Below the pieces are notes generated by a model that made no database searches, was not told the DNA's origin, and worked only from the letters and a program-made list of their open reading frames with translations. From Urophycis tenuis (taxonomy: Eukaryota; Chordata; Actinopteri; Gadiformes; Phycidae), in contig JAXIVH010000002.1 of the NCBI GenBank assembly GCA_036785325.1, forward strand, positions 13,837,364-13,901,363: DNA of 64,000 bases, read 5' to 3'. This document shows positions 1 to 10,731 of this stretch, piece after piece. Both the position numbers and the translations under genes were made by a program. Positions within the stretch are counted from its first letter, which is position 1; every line of letters starts with the position of its first letter.

Positions 1-2220
1 GACAGTTTCCTTTCTTGCCTCCCGTTTATATATTCTGCGCGGGTATAATGGGTGTAGGTGTGGAGGGAGACGGAGGCGAGATCCCGTGGTAATTGCCTTA
101 TGAGGACTACACCCTATATCCCCACCATCAGCCTTCCCCTTGTCCTATGTTCTCTGTGCCAATTGCTTAATTGGCCTTTATGGATCGCCTTGGTTGCCAT
201 CGATAGATCCCTGATATTAATTAATTCATGGACAGACACTGTGGGGGAAAAGAGGCCGAGGTAACAGCACGGTGGAGCCGGCCACAGGCCCACATGTTGT
301 CCAGCTCCTGCTGAAGAAGGGCAACACCCGGGACTGAACACATTACGATTGAACCATTAGGATTTGAATCTATTGCCAAGAGTTTGCAATTCAATTGAAA
401 GAAAATTCCTCCATTACTGGTCTGAATTAATGTGGCCTTTTTACCTCCCTCAACTTTTTTTTCACTTCCTCTCATCAGCTAAAGTGTCGGCTTCCCGATC
501 GCGAAAAATCTATGGACGCCACCGAGAACAACGGCACACATTTAAAATGGGATTTTCATGGTCTTTGCCTGCGCTAATGTGTATGATATTATTTTGTGAT
601 TGAGCTGGACAGTGATGTGTGAGATTACATGCGGGAAAGGGGTTCTTTGGGAGAGGTTGTGCTATTAAAGCCAGGCTCATCTCTGAAGGTAAATGAGCCA
701 TTAGATTGAGTTCCCGTTTTGGTCACCCGATCCTAATGGGTCATCTGTCTACGAGTCCTCGGGTCATGCAGTGAAAGAGTGACTGCAAGAACGCCTATCT
801 ATTTTGAGTCATTTGTTGCCGGTTTACAACTAATTGGGTCTAGTATGTGCGGTCCTTGTGAGGATCAAAACAGTTCATTAATAAAGCATGTACAATATTG
901 TTAGTGTATGGAGCGTGATGGCAATCTTGGCAATGGCTTTAAAAACTAATAAATATGCGGACGATCAACGCATTTGAGTTTGAGTTAATGACTAAAGTGG
1001 CTTCGCTAACTGAATTGCCACTTAAGCCTGGCCCATTTTTTGGTCCAAAAATAGATAATATTTTTAATTTGATGTAATTATTCTAGATTGCAATAATTAA
1101 CCTTTTTCACACATACAAATACTGTTGTTATTTTTTACATATGTGAGTGAGCAAAAGCACAAATAAGCTCATTAAACAAAACACCTACCCTTGTTGGAAA
1201 TAGGACTTTCATATTCCACTTAATTATTGATGCAATCATACAATACACAAGATCTGGTGTGGAACTGGTGATAAATATAAGATGGTAAGATAAATGTAAA
1301 ACTCAAGTGTATAACATTTGAGTTTAATTGAGTAACAACTGCTTCTCAATTGACCATGGGCAAAATAACAGTCAATAACTAATCTACATTACACGCAGCA
1401 GGAATAATACGCATGAAAATAACTTCAACAAAAGTTCACCAAGAACCGCGGTACCCTCCTCTCTCCATCCCTGGTTTCGGTGTCTCATCTTTTCCCCCCT
1501 TCCATAGGTCCCTTCCCTCTGCGTTTCAAACGCCGCAGCAAACCGCTCGGATCTGTAAGTCAGCCTTGGCTCTGCGTATCCGCGCGATGCCCTCCTCTTC
1601 CTGGCTGTTTTCTAACAAGACCACTAGGGCATATCAGTGAGAGCCTTCTGGGGCTCATTAGTTCGCCTATTGGTGTTAGAGAGCGTCGGTGTAACCGATG
1701 GGCGAGCCCCAGGCAACGCCAGGCATACTTCTAGCAGGATCGGCTGACGTTTCGCCGTAGGATTAAAATCACGAACCGAGAGATCAGTTTAGAGTATAAT
1801 TTGACACCGCGCTTGCGGAGATCCAGGAACGTTTAATCACTCGTAATACTCCTGACGTGAGCTCCATCTCCCAACGAGCGGATGATTCACGAGCCTCTGA
1901 CGGAAGGCGGGCTGCGGCGCGCCGACTGTTTCTGCTCGCGACTGTGAGTGATTTTTTTTTTTTTCCGTTGCTATCAACAATATGTGCAAAATATCTGTTG
2001 CCACGTGAGCAGTTTAAAAATATCACACTTCTGCAAAGGTCATTTTTCAATTGTCTTCTCCTCCCTTTCTCCGTGGTTTTTCGATCAGCGAGTGGGCCTT
2101 CTGTTTGTGCAGTCATCCCGGCCACAAGGACTCCACAGCAATATATCTTCGCCTTATTAGCGCCAAACAACTGGAATCTAGCAACCATTTTGGCTGACAA
2201 CCATTGTCTGTGTGTGTCCA
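1..2220. other. Intergenic DNA, no gene recognised
   Basis: No exon-like segment with recognisable protein similarity was found on either strand. The stretch is of mixed composition, AT-rich around 900-1400 and more GC-rich around 1450-1930. Short open frames here have no homology I recognise and no consistent splice context. Confidence 0.5.
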
Positions 2221-2227
2221 TGTATGA

Positions 2228-2291
<64 letters not shown>

Positions 2292-2491
2292 CTGTGTGTG
2301 TGTGTGTGCCTGTGTGTGTGTCTTCTGTGTGCATGTCAGTGTGGGCGTGTGCGTGTGTGTGTGTGTGTGCGTCTGTGTGCCTCTGTATGTGTGTCTGCGT
2401 GCCTGTGTGTGTGTGTGTGTGCGTGTGAGTGTGTATCTGTGCCTGTGTGCATGTGTCTGCGTGCATGTGTGTCTGTGTGTGTGTCTGCGTG

Positions 2492-2525
<34 letters not shown>

Positions 2526-2541
2526 TGTGTGTCTGTGTGTG
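2228..2541. repeat. (TG)n compound microsatellite
   Basis: About 310 bp of TG dinucleotides. The first 60 bp are nearly pure, and the rest is broken by TGCC, TGCG and TGTC interruptions. The open frames across it (Cys/Val or Thr/His proteins) are repeat artefacts. Confidence 0.97.
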
Positions 2542-2916
2542 TAGCAGCCTTGTTGATGTACTGTATCTGTCCAGGTAGGCTCCCCCTCAGCCAGACAGTA
2601 GCTGGCGTTAATAAATCCTGCCGCTCAGCAACACTACCGGCCGTCAACACGTGAACCCGACGCTCTCTGTTCCCTTACCTTGTCCCAACTGACTGTTTAC
2701 CGCCCAATGTGTCGGGTGTCACTTGTTTGATGAAAGCGGCGGCGACACCTTTACCCGGGCATGCCGTGGACATCAGCCCATCGACATAAAGAAAACAAAG
2801 AAGACGAGCACGGCCATGCGGCGAGGAAGGGATGGGTAGGGGTGAAGTAAAGTTTTGCCACAACGCCCCATCTATTTATTTTTAAATATGAGGTCTCGCT
2901 GGTCTGCCAGGTAGGA

Positions 2917-2936
2917 ATGTGTGTGTGGGTGTGCGT

Positions 2937-2987
<51 letters not shown>

Positions 2988-3028
2988 GGTGGGTGTGCGT
3001 GCGTGCGTGCGTGCGTGTGTGTGCGCGT
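2917..3028. repeat. (GT)n/(GTGC)n microsatellite
   Basis: Alternating GT with GTGC interruptions, ending in a short (TGCG)n run near 2998-3018. Confidence 0.95.
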
Positions 3029-3474
3029 GTTATTGTGTTCCATCCACATGCATTTCTTTCTGAGTCATGTAATTGCCTTGTGGCCAGAAAGTCTGTGTGT
3101 CTCACCCTTCTCCTGTTCTCGTTTCCTCCGTTGTCCACTGATTTGTGGTGTGCTACGGTTTTCCCTCATGCAAGGAAAACTAGCAAGAAACGGTGTGCTA
3201 CGTAAGTGATTGACAATCCCATTATTTTGTCCTCTGTACTGTATGTATCACGGTGTGAACTATCAATTACTTTTTAATCGGGATCACCTTAGGGTGGCAA
3301 TGGGATAGCCAAACAGTCATCCAATAGCGTGGCATTATCTCCGAGGTTTGAGTCTGGGTCTACTATAGATTACCATACAGTGAGTGACCTGAGGATGCAC
3401 ACTTGGCAGGGAGCCATTCTTCACTCACAGAACCTAATTTACCTTTTGGCTGCCGGCCATTTATAGCAGACCGT

Positions 3475-3514
<40 letters not shown>

Positions 3515-3867
3515 CGCACACGCAAACACCACTCGCCGGGTCCTCATGAGGCCCGTACACGTCTGAAATATGGGATGTTTCGGCAAATCAGCCCCTTCTG
3601 GCTGGTTCTCTGCTTGTTATCCAGAGTCCTCTTGATCTAACGCGCGTACCAATCATCACAGACGGCGCCTCGGAGGGAGGCGGCGTGGAGGGCCGCGCGG
3701 CGACGGGCCCCGTTTCAAGCACCGCCTGGTGACTGCGTCTGCTGCCATCAAGCACAGAAGAAGAGGCAACGCGTTACCGGGGCTGTCATCAACACTACAT
3801 CAGCAAAGACATTTACTGGTTCATACAAAGCATGCACAAGAAAACACAAGCGTGCCAACCATTTTGT

Positions 3868-3870
3868 TTG

Positions 3871-3919
<49 letters not shown>

Positions 3920-3953
3920 ATGTGTGTGTGTGTGTGTGTGTGTGCGTGTGTGC
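3868..3953. repeat. (TG)n microsatellite
   Basis: TG repeats with single-base interruptions. A separate pure (CA)n tract lies at about 3478-3511. The DNA between them, and from 3954 to 4860, shows no gene that I can support. Confidence 0.95.
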
Positions 3954-4864
3954 ACACACAGAGTAGACAGATACCTCTCCCTACTGTGCAGAGCTATGCA
4001 CAGACCCTAGCTGATGATGGCAAGGCATAATATTAGGTAAATGAGCTCATGTTTTCATGCGTTTCTTCTCATACATGATGACAAAACTTTGTCCCCGGTG
4101 ATTATAAATGATCTATTTCCTCCACCTTTTCACTTCTCCTACATGTCATGGATATCAAATATTTACTCTCTCACTGATTCATGTTGAATCTTTACCGTGG
4201 GGCTAAATGAGGCTGTTGGATACAGTTTTATAATTCAACTCGAGTAACCTGACAGCCTTGCATTCATAAAACACAAGGCCAAAGAACAGAAGCCTTGTGC
4301 GCATGGGAGAGAAAAGGCAGGCTTATTTTTGCTTTAACCTTCTCTTTCCCCCGGAAAACAAAGAAACATACATCTATGGATGTGCAGCAAATGATGCTGA
4401 ATAATGCCCTGCAGGCAGTTTTTCAACCCTGGAAATGGCTCGGATATTCCTCATTAAGGGGTCTGCATGAAATCACCACAATGCTGAGGAGAGGGGGATA
4501 GAGTGTGTGAGACAGATAAAAAAGTAGGCCTAATAAAATAACTGAAATTGATAAGAGCCCATGGTATATATATAGCAGTGGATGTGATTTCTTGGTGGTG
4601 TGTTTTGTGTAAATGGCTTTTGAGTAACTCTACCGCAAATGACTATCCCACGGATGGACTCAGGAAGGACAGAGAGCCGTGTCGGCAACCCGATTACGTT
4701 GGATGTAACACACGCCCCCACCGACAAACACACTGCGCTCACCGCGCTTTACGTGGCTCTTCAGTGATTTCGGCGTTACACGCGGACAAGCCGCTGCAGT
4801 CGGCGTTAACTTCGTTGGCCCCTGCTGTCTCGTCTTTATTTTAGAATGACGTTGCAAGTGCAGC

Positions 4865-5035
4865 ATGACCGCTGCTGCCCAGAAGCAGCAAATCACCCTT
4901 TCCAACATGCAGGGCTTCAGTCGTGCCTCACGCCCCATCCTCTACTCCGGCGGTTCCCTGCTGGAGGTACTGAACCCGGCACGCTTCATCGGTGCGTTCA
5001 CCGAACCCCTCGGAATTGGAAAAAATAAAATATGA
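4865..5035 (+). CDS. Short unexplained ORF (56 codons)
   Basis: An ATG-to-TGA frame of 56 codons follows a pyrimidine-rich TTTATTTTAG that looks like a splice acceptor at about 4844. It contains a GAG|GTACTG donor-like site near 4965. The third codon positions of its first 50 codons favour C or G, unlike its AT-rich surroundings. I recognise no family, signal peptide, membrane segment or motif. It lies just upstream of degraded hAT sequence, so a mobile-element remnant or chance are both possible. The coding claim is weak. Confidence 0.12.
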   Translation: MTAAAQKQQITLSNMQGFSRASRPILYSGGSLLEVLNPARFIGAFTEPLGIGKNKI

Positions 5036-5207
5036 TTTCTTCAAAACATATGTACATATTTTATTGGTGCACAAGATGAACCATGCATCAGTTGCATACA
5101 AAATCACTGTGTTCAAAGAACAAAAACCCACAAAAGATGAATTTCACACAAAAACATAACATCTTTTGTGACTCACTGGAACCGGGCTATACTGTGTGTG
5201 TCTTGAC

Positions 5208-5953
5208 CAGTGGCGGCCGCTCTTTCAAAGAGGGGAAGCTCATTATCGGCCTGCATCATAAAAGTTGTCCATTTATTTATAATACGTCAATTCTGTCCTC
5301 CATTCCTTTTGCTAGCTGGACAGCTTGTTCCTGCTGACCTAGCCAACAGTATGAATGATTGAACAAACTAACAGGACAATATTAATCTCGAACAAGGAAA
5401 TGTTGAAATTATGTTAACTAAAACAAGGAATTATTAACTGAAACAAGGAAATCCTATGGGTGTGTTTGATTTACAGTGTAAGAAACGAACAATGGAAAGG
5501 ATCAAGCAATTTCGCTAAGAAAATACCAAGAAATGGGAAGCAGTTTGTATTTCGACTTTACTTGCAAAATCCGCCATGGGACTGAGCACCCAAGTTGAAG
5601 TGACGGTTTTATATCTCAAAATAGCTGTCAATCAAAAACGATTGATCCTCCAATCATCATGCGGACGCTCAGCGTCCAGGCCAGCCGTCCCATTGAAGTA
5701 AATGGATGCTCAGCTTCCATGGGGAAATGCATTGACGCTACACCAATGTATGAGAGGTTAACAAAATTGAGTCAGTTGACCTGTGATAAGTCACTGATTC
5801 TGACTGAACTCGTCTTCGAGATGAACGTGTTCTAACGCATTTGTAGTCAATTAAATGTTAACACAACTGTACATACAACGTATTTGACCATTTAATTTTT
5901 AACATTTTAAGGGAAGCTGAGCTTCCCTTGCAGGCTTAGAGAAAATGCCGCTG
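5208..5953. mobile_element. hAT-type non-autonomous element (MITE), 746 bp
   Basis: The element begins with CAGTGGCGG and ends with GCCGCTG, which are imperfect inverted termini. It is flanked by a perfect 8-bp duplication, GTCTTGAC, at 5200-5207 and 5954-5961, the target-site length typical of hAT transposons. A subterminal palindrome, GGGAAGCTGAGCTTCCC, sits near the right end (5911-5927). No transposase frame is present, so it depended on an enzyme supplied elsewhere. It is inserted inside an older hAT-like sequence. Confidence 0.8.
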
Positions 5954-6031
5954 GTCTTGACCCCAGCCGAACCCCTGAGAGTGACTCAACGGACCCCTGG
6001 GGTTTGATTGAAGCCAGGTTAAGAGCCACTG
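5954..6031 (-). mobile_element. Terminal fragment of an older hAT element
   Basis: Read on the minus strand from 6031, this starts CAGTGGCTCTTAACCTGG and continues with a GGGGTTCGGC-type block. Such a start is familiar from many vertebrate hAT elements. The same sequence appears to resume below 5200, because the 746-bp MITE interrupts it. The far terminus was not found, so the element is probably truncated. Family assignment rests on pattern recognition of the terminus only. Confidence 0.5.
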
Positions 6032-6247
6032 GTCTAGAACTGGGCTCTGACTCATGGAGGGTGGTGTACAGGCTCTGTGCACTACTGTGAACACAGTCAA
6101 GTGGCCAGCAGTTACTCCTTAGGCCTATGGTTTTTTCTGACACGTTTTTTCATCTGCGTTCACACAATGGGTGTGAGGCCTGTTGTGAATCCTATTTCTA
6201 TTGTCTCGTCTATTGAAATTGATCAGCAGATTATATCAGGTGATGTT

Positions 6248-6510
6248 TTAGTGACAATGTCATGTGAATTGTAATGTCAAGCACAAACTCTGACCACATG
6301 TTATTGATTGTCTCACTGGTCCAGTGGAGAGGACAGTGGTTGAACTGCACTGCAGTCCTGGGCTCCAGTCCTGTCAAGAATTATTTTTGGCACATCGGGA
6401 TGTCCATTACAAACTGTGATCATGTCATATCTACTGTGGCTTGTGCATTTGATAGAGCTGTTTGGTTATCAGCTCTGCAGACCTGGTTTCAAGTCCTTTA
6501 AAAAAAAAAA
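6248..6510 (+). repeat. Degenerate tRNA-like tandem units (two copies)
   Basis: Two units, at about 6248-6390 and 6390-6510, each carry an A-box-like TGG..CAGTGG or GATAGAGCT stretch. Some 35-60 bp later each has a B-box-like GGTTTCAAGTCC or GGCTCCAGTCC. The first is led by CATGTGAATTGT, a motif that recurs in the units at 9.35-9.97 kb. They cannot fold as intact tRNAs by eye, and look like tRNA-derived repeat monomers. Confidence 0.5.
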
Positions 6511-6798
6511 TAGGGGGCATTTAGCAGACGCTTTCACTCTTTGCTCTCCGCTCGCTCTCCGCTTTACTTTCCTTTTTCTTTTTTTCCATTGAAATCCTGT
6601 CCTTTTGATACAAAATTTATGGACAGCGGGTCCTGGATACTTCTATATCACTGGGAGCTTAATTTATGAAAGTATCTGAAGGCTACCACTATTATCTAAA
6701 CTCTTTTACTTCGTGAGTGTGGCCTATCAGCAGCATAAGCCTGCACTATAGTGACTGGGAGTGAGGAGCTCAGCTAAGCTAAGTTAATTAACAGCAAG

Positions 6799-8172
6799 AT
6801 GCCTCCCTTTTCAACGGATGATTACTACAAACTTCTCCAGAAGATAGCAGTGCTGGAGACGAAAATTCAGCGACTCGAAGTCAACATGGAGGTAAATGGT
6901 CACTATTGGAATGAAACCACTCTACTGATGACCCAAATCAGTGGACAGGAGCAGGCTAACGGACAGCTAATTAGCACCACCAAGAAGCAGGAGGCTGGTG
7001 GTTACGGCAGTAAATCAACCGGTAGTCCTCCCTGGAACTCTCTTGGTTCAAAGCCAAAGCATAAATCCTGTACAGATAAATCGCTTCCCTCAGATATGGG
7101 AAGACGATTAACAGACAGAACCCAGCACCCGGAGACTCGTGATGAAACTGGGCGGCCTGCACTGCCATCGCACAGGAGGGTCTCTTCAACCCCAGTACCA
7201 AGGAGAAAACAGCCGTGGACTGTGGCAAAAACAAAAAAATAAGAGCAAATCGACCCAAGACACAGGGATTCTACAGGGATTCTACTAGAGAACAGATTTG
7301 CTCCGCTTTTACAAGACCCTGACTCCCCAACAGAAAGGTCATCTTCGAGCACCAGAGAAAGGTATGAGGCTAAATCACATCCTAAAAGGCAGAATGAGCT
7401 AACCACTGGGCCTCAAACGCTGATAGTGGGTGACGGAGCTGTGAATAAGATAAAACACTTTTTTAGCAAAAACATCAAAGTACTCTGTTTTACCAACGAT
7501 ATGAGGTCTGATATCTCAGAGAAAATTCTGGAAATCACTGCTGAGCATCCGACAGTGAAATCTCTGGTCATACACACAGGAGCACTTGATGTTGTCAAGC
7601 AACAATCAGAGGTACTGAAACGGGATTTTAATGATCTGCTGAACAAAGTTGGATGTCTGAATACTGAGGTGTTTATCAGTGGACCTCTACCGACAGTTCG
7701 TCGAGGAGACGAGAGATTCAGCAGACTGAGGATGCTAAACAGATGGCTCAAAGATGCGTGTGCCGCTCAATCAGTGAATTTTATTGACAATTTCAACATT
7801 TTTGGGGAACGCAGACACCTCTTTAAGGCAGATGGATTTTGCCTAAACGAGTCAGGAGTACAGCTGTTAAGCAACAACATTTTTTATTTCGTGCATCAAT
7901 CGCCAGCAGCCCCTGCCAAGGATAAGAGGCAAGAAAATCCAAAACAACAGATAAGACAGCCTTCTGCAGAGGAGTTCCTACCAACTGAGATAGGGACTGA
8001 CCATGAGGGTGAGCACGCCCAGCACGGGGAGTGTCCCCCCGGCAGCCCGGCGAGGGCAGTCTCCCCCAGACCCGACAGCTCAACAACCCACCAGGACCCC
8101 ATCCAGCCTTTCATTCTCTCCACTCCAGTCCGGACTGCCCACTTCTGGATTTTCACCTGTCAAGATGAATGA
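6799..8172 (+). pseudogene. LINE ORF1 relic: coiled coil plus SGNH-esterase-like domain
   Basis: The frame starts MPPFSTDDYYKLLQK, followed by a heptad-like helix (about residues 8-45). A single in-frame TAA at 7240-7242 breaks it, then the same frame continues open to 8172. Residues around 7430-7900 resemble the SGNH hydrolase domain of fish LINE ORF1 proteins. There is a VGDGA block-I-like motif, an HTGALDV block and an ISGPLPT strand. The final catalytic block reads ADGFCLNESG, where a histidine would be expected in place of the cysteine. A proline-rich tail continues in another frame to 8332, indicating a frameshift near 8.0-8.1 kb. ORF1 proteins of this type bind RNA, and the esterase role is unclear. 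Confidence 0.65.
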
Positions 8173-8431
8173 CCTTTTCAAAGTTGGAACCCAACTCACA
8201 CCACGCCTAAATCCCCTAAACTTCCCTCGTCGTCCAGCCCCTCCCACTCCACCACGCTGGAAAACACCATCACCCAAAAAACACAGAGCCCCCCCACCTC
8301 CTTTGACTCAGATCATCTGTGAGTCTGTCTGATATGTGCCGGGTCCAGGCTGTAATATTGATACCAATAATGTTCTTCCCCAGGAAAAGTCAGGGCCCTA
8401 TGGAGTTCAGATAGCCTTCTCAATCCCTGTG

Positions 8432-9075
8432 ATGACAGGTAACAGAAGAATGGTTAAACTGGTGAGAAATAAAAAGGGTTCAATTAAATCTGCCAATCTA
8501 TTAAGAATAGCATGTCAACCTCGAAATATACCAGTGTCTCCTACTATCTCCACAAGATTAGCTCTACTCAATAACAGATCATTAGTTAACAAATCACCGT
8601 CAGTTAATGACGTCATTATGACCTAGATTTTTTACTTTTTAGTGAAACATGGCTGACTGAATGTAGCTGTGCTATTCTCAATGAGGCAGCACCAACAAAT
8701 TTTAGTTTTATGAACAAGTGTCGAACTGGTAAGAAAGGCAAGGGAGTTGCTGCCATCTTTAAATCTGTATTTCAGTGCAAGGAAATTACATTAGGTGATT
8801 TTAGCTCTTTTGAATATCTCTGTTTTTTTATTAAAAGGTGATCCAAAAGTTATTTTTTTAATCATTTATAGACCTCCAAGATACTCAGGAAAATTCATTG
8901 ATGAGTTTGCTGAACTGCTGTCAGTTATCTGTACTGACTTCAATTTTTTTTATCATAACAGATTTTAACATTCACGTGGACAATAACATGGACAGTAATG
9001 CCAAAGAACTCTCTCCTCTTCTTGACACTTTTGGCCTCTTGCAACATGTTTAAGGGCCCACACACACTCGAGGCC
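8432..9075 (+). pseudogene. LINE ORF2 relic: N-terminal endonuclease domain
   Basis: Frame segments read ALLNNRSLVNK, then SETWL, an IYRPP block, DFNIHVDN and finally GPTHTRG, in the order seen in apurinic-like (EEP) endonucleases of L2/Jockey-type LINEs. The E of SETWL and the D/N of DFNIH would be catalytic. Several stops and frameshifts (for example at 8624 and after 8820) break the frame. Nothing resembling a reverse transcriptase follows before the SINE-derived sequence at about 9076. Confidence 0.65.
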
Positions 9076-9185
9076 TGTTAGGTTCACCATGTGGAGGTGG
9101 GGGATGAAGGGGATCGAACCGCTGACCCTACGGTCGGTGGATGAGCTGCGCTGCGCTCTATCCACTGAGCTACTACCGCCCCTTT
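9076..9185 (-). mobile_element. SINE tRNA-related head, inverted
   Basis: On the minus strand this gives GGCGGTAGTAGCTCAGTGGA, then a B box GCGGTTCGATCCCC. This is the same head as in the SINE copies at 19.93 kb and 31.06 kb. Here it is inverted relative to the matching tail at 9216-9330, so the copy is rearranged. Confidence 0.65.
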
Positions 9186-9215
9186 CAAGTATTGGCTTGG
9201 AAATTTTCCCTGGGC

Positions 9216-9330
9216 GCTGATCATAGCAGCCCACTGCTCCTATGTACAATAGGATGGGTCAAATGCAGAGAACGAATTTCGTTCCCATGTCACATGGGAA
9301 TGACAAATAAAGACCACAAGGTCCCAATAA
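9216..9330 (+). mobile_element. SINE tail segment (same family, forward)
   Basis: The block CAGCCCACTGCTCCTATGTA, GGATGGGTCAAATGCAGAG and AATGACAAATAAAGACC matches the 3' half of the SINE copies at 19928-20200 and 31060-31325. The conserved central part with CTTGAGCAAGACACT is missing here. Confidence 0.7.
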
Positions 9331-9344
9331 TTATTATAAATTGA

Positions 9345-9970
9345 ATCATGTTTTGTAAATAAAGTATTGTGAATTGTGGTGTCAATTTAAACTCCAACCA
9401 AGGCATTGCACATCTCTCAGTGGTGCAGGGAAATGTACTGTGTAGGGTTCAGGAGACCTGTGCTCGAACCCTCTGCTAGAAAGATAAACCTTTTTTTTTT
9501 TTGGAATGGTTAATGACATTTTGGAAAACAATGTTATGTGAATTGTGACGTGAACTCCAACCGAGTTACAGCAGGTTCCTCAGTGGTGCAGTGGAGGGTT
9601 CTAAGGATCCGTGTCCGCGTCCCAGCTCAAATGCTCTGCTTGAAACATAGACCATTGTAGAATGACATGTTTTGACACTACGTGACATGTTTTGTTCACG
9701 TTACTGGCTTGGTGGCGCAGTGATTAGAGCTATCGGTAAGCTCTTCTGGAGATGTGTGTATGACATGGGTTTGAGTCATGCCAAGAACACCCACCTTCAA
9801 AAGGGAACTTTTAACAACAACATTATGTGAATTGTTCAGAACCTTTCACGCTTTCTGAGTCAGTGTCTTTGTGGTGTAGTGGAGAGAGCTGTGGTTAAGC
9901 TTCTTCTTGAGAGAGCTGCTACACACTGTTCTGAAGACATGGGCTCAAGTCCTGCCAAGAGGAGTGACTG
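9345..9970 (+). repeat. Degenerate tRNA-like tandem units (about four copies)
   Basis: Units near 9345-9485, 9525-9655, 9700-9790 and 9820-9965 each contain a TGGTGCAGTGG or TGGCGCAGTGATTAGAGCT stretch. Each then has a B-box-like CTGTGCTCGAACCC, GGGTTTGAGTC or GGGCTCAAGTCCTGCCAAGA. Most start with TTATGTGAATTGTG followed by AACTCCAACC. These features match the two units at 6.25-6.51 kb, so the LINE/SINE block separates two parts of one array. DNA from 9970 to 10650 shows no gene. Confidence 0.5.
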
Positions 9971-10650
9971 TATTCATTGCAATGGGAATAAATGGATCCA
10001 GGTGAATGTTGGGAAGTGATTATGAATTTCCTGTGCGGGAATTGCTGAATGAGCTGTTAACTCACCCACCGTTGCAAGTGGGTGGGGGATTAGAGCCCAA
10101 ACCAGTGTCACTGAAGAGACTGGTTAAAAATTGAGATGACATTTAGCAAAAGGCTGTCTACCGTCTACTGTGAGTCTACACACTGTTCAAGGGATTTGGG
10201 GAGAGCAAGATAACCCCCCCCCCCCCCTCCCACTAGTGCTTCCCTATAGTTGAGCGCATTCCTGGAATTTGGCCTTAAATTGGCCTTTGAAGGACGGATA
10301 TTTCCAATCCTCAACATCACGTTAGATGGCGACGACGCCTCATCGGACACGTGGTAATTTTTTTTTTTTTTTGTGTGTGCTTTTTTGTTTTGTTTTCGTT
10401 GGATGCGCCACGGTGTGTGGAGCATGTGAGCCGGCGGCCGGGAAGAGTTCAAATTAGCGAACGCTTAAATGAGCTTTTATCCATCTTATCTCCCTACCTG
10501 GCTCTTGTACCGACGGGTAACTGGAGAGAGCCTAATTGCCCGACGCATTGGCCTTATGCATGCTAATAACGGTATCTCCAAGTACTATCTGATTTCCACG
10601 CATGGAGGTCACGTTACACAGGGCATTTAGAAGATTCTGTTCCATCCAGT

Positions 10651-10655
10651 AAGGG

Positions 10656-10689
<34 letters not shown>

Positions 10690-10731
10690 CTGTGTGTGTG
10701 TGTGCGCGTGCTGGTGCGTGTGTGTGCATTG
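10651..10731. repeat. (GT)n microsatellite
   Basis: GT repeats with GTCT, GCGC and GGTGC interruptions. From 10732 to 11860 I see no supported gene. Confidence 0.93.

Larger units (their letters stand above)
6513..9075 (+). mobile_element. LINE (L2/CR1-like) 5' portion, lacking RT and 3' end
   Basis: The segment keeps a pyrimidine-rich leader, an ORF1 with coiled coil and SGNH-esterase-like domain, and the beginning of ORF2 with an apurinic-endonuclease (EEP) domain. The similarity stops after the endonuclease GPTHTRG motif near 9075. No reverse transcriptase follows. Stop codons and frameshifts show that it is dead. It sits inside the tRNA-like repeat array. Loss of the 3' rather than the 5' part is unusual for a LINE copy and implies a later rearrangement at 9.08 kb. 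The clade is inferred from ORF1 architecture and endonuclease motifs. Confidence 0.7.

Noticed and set aside
2113..2650. Cys/Val and Thr/His open frames over TG tracts
   Set aside because: Dinucleotide repeats lack stop codons in most frames. The same holds for the frames at 22733-23211, 33689-33947, 38095-38623 and 59128-59561.
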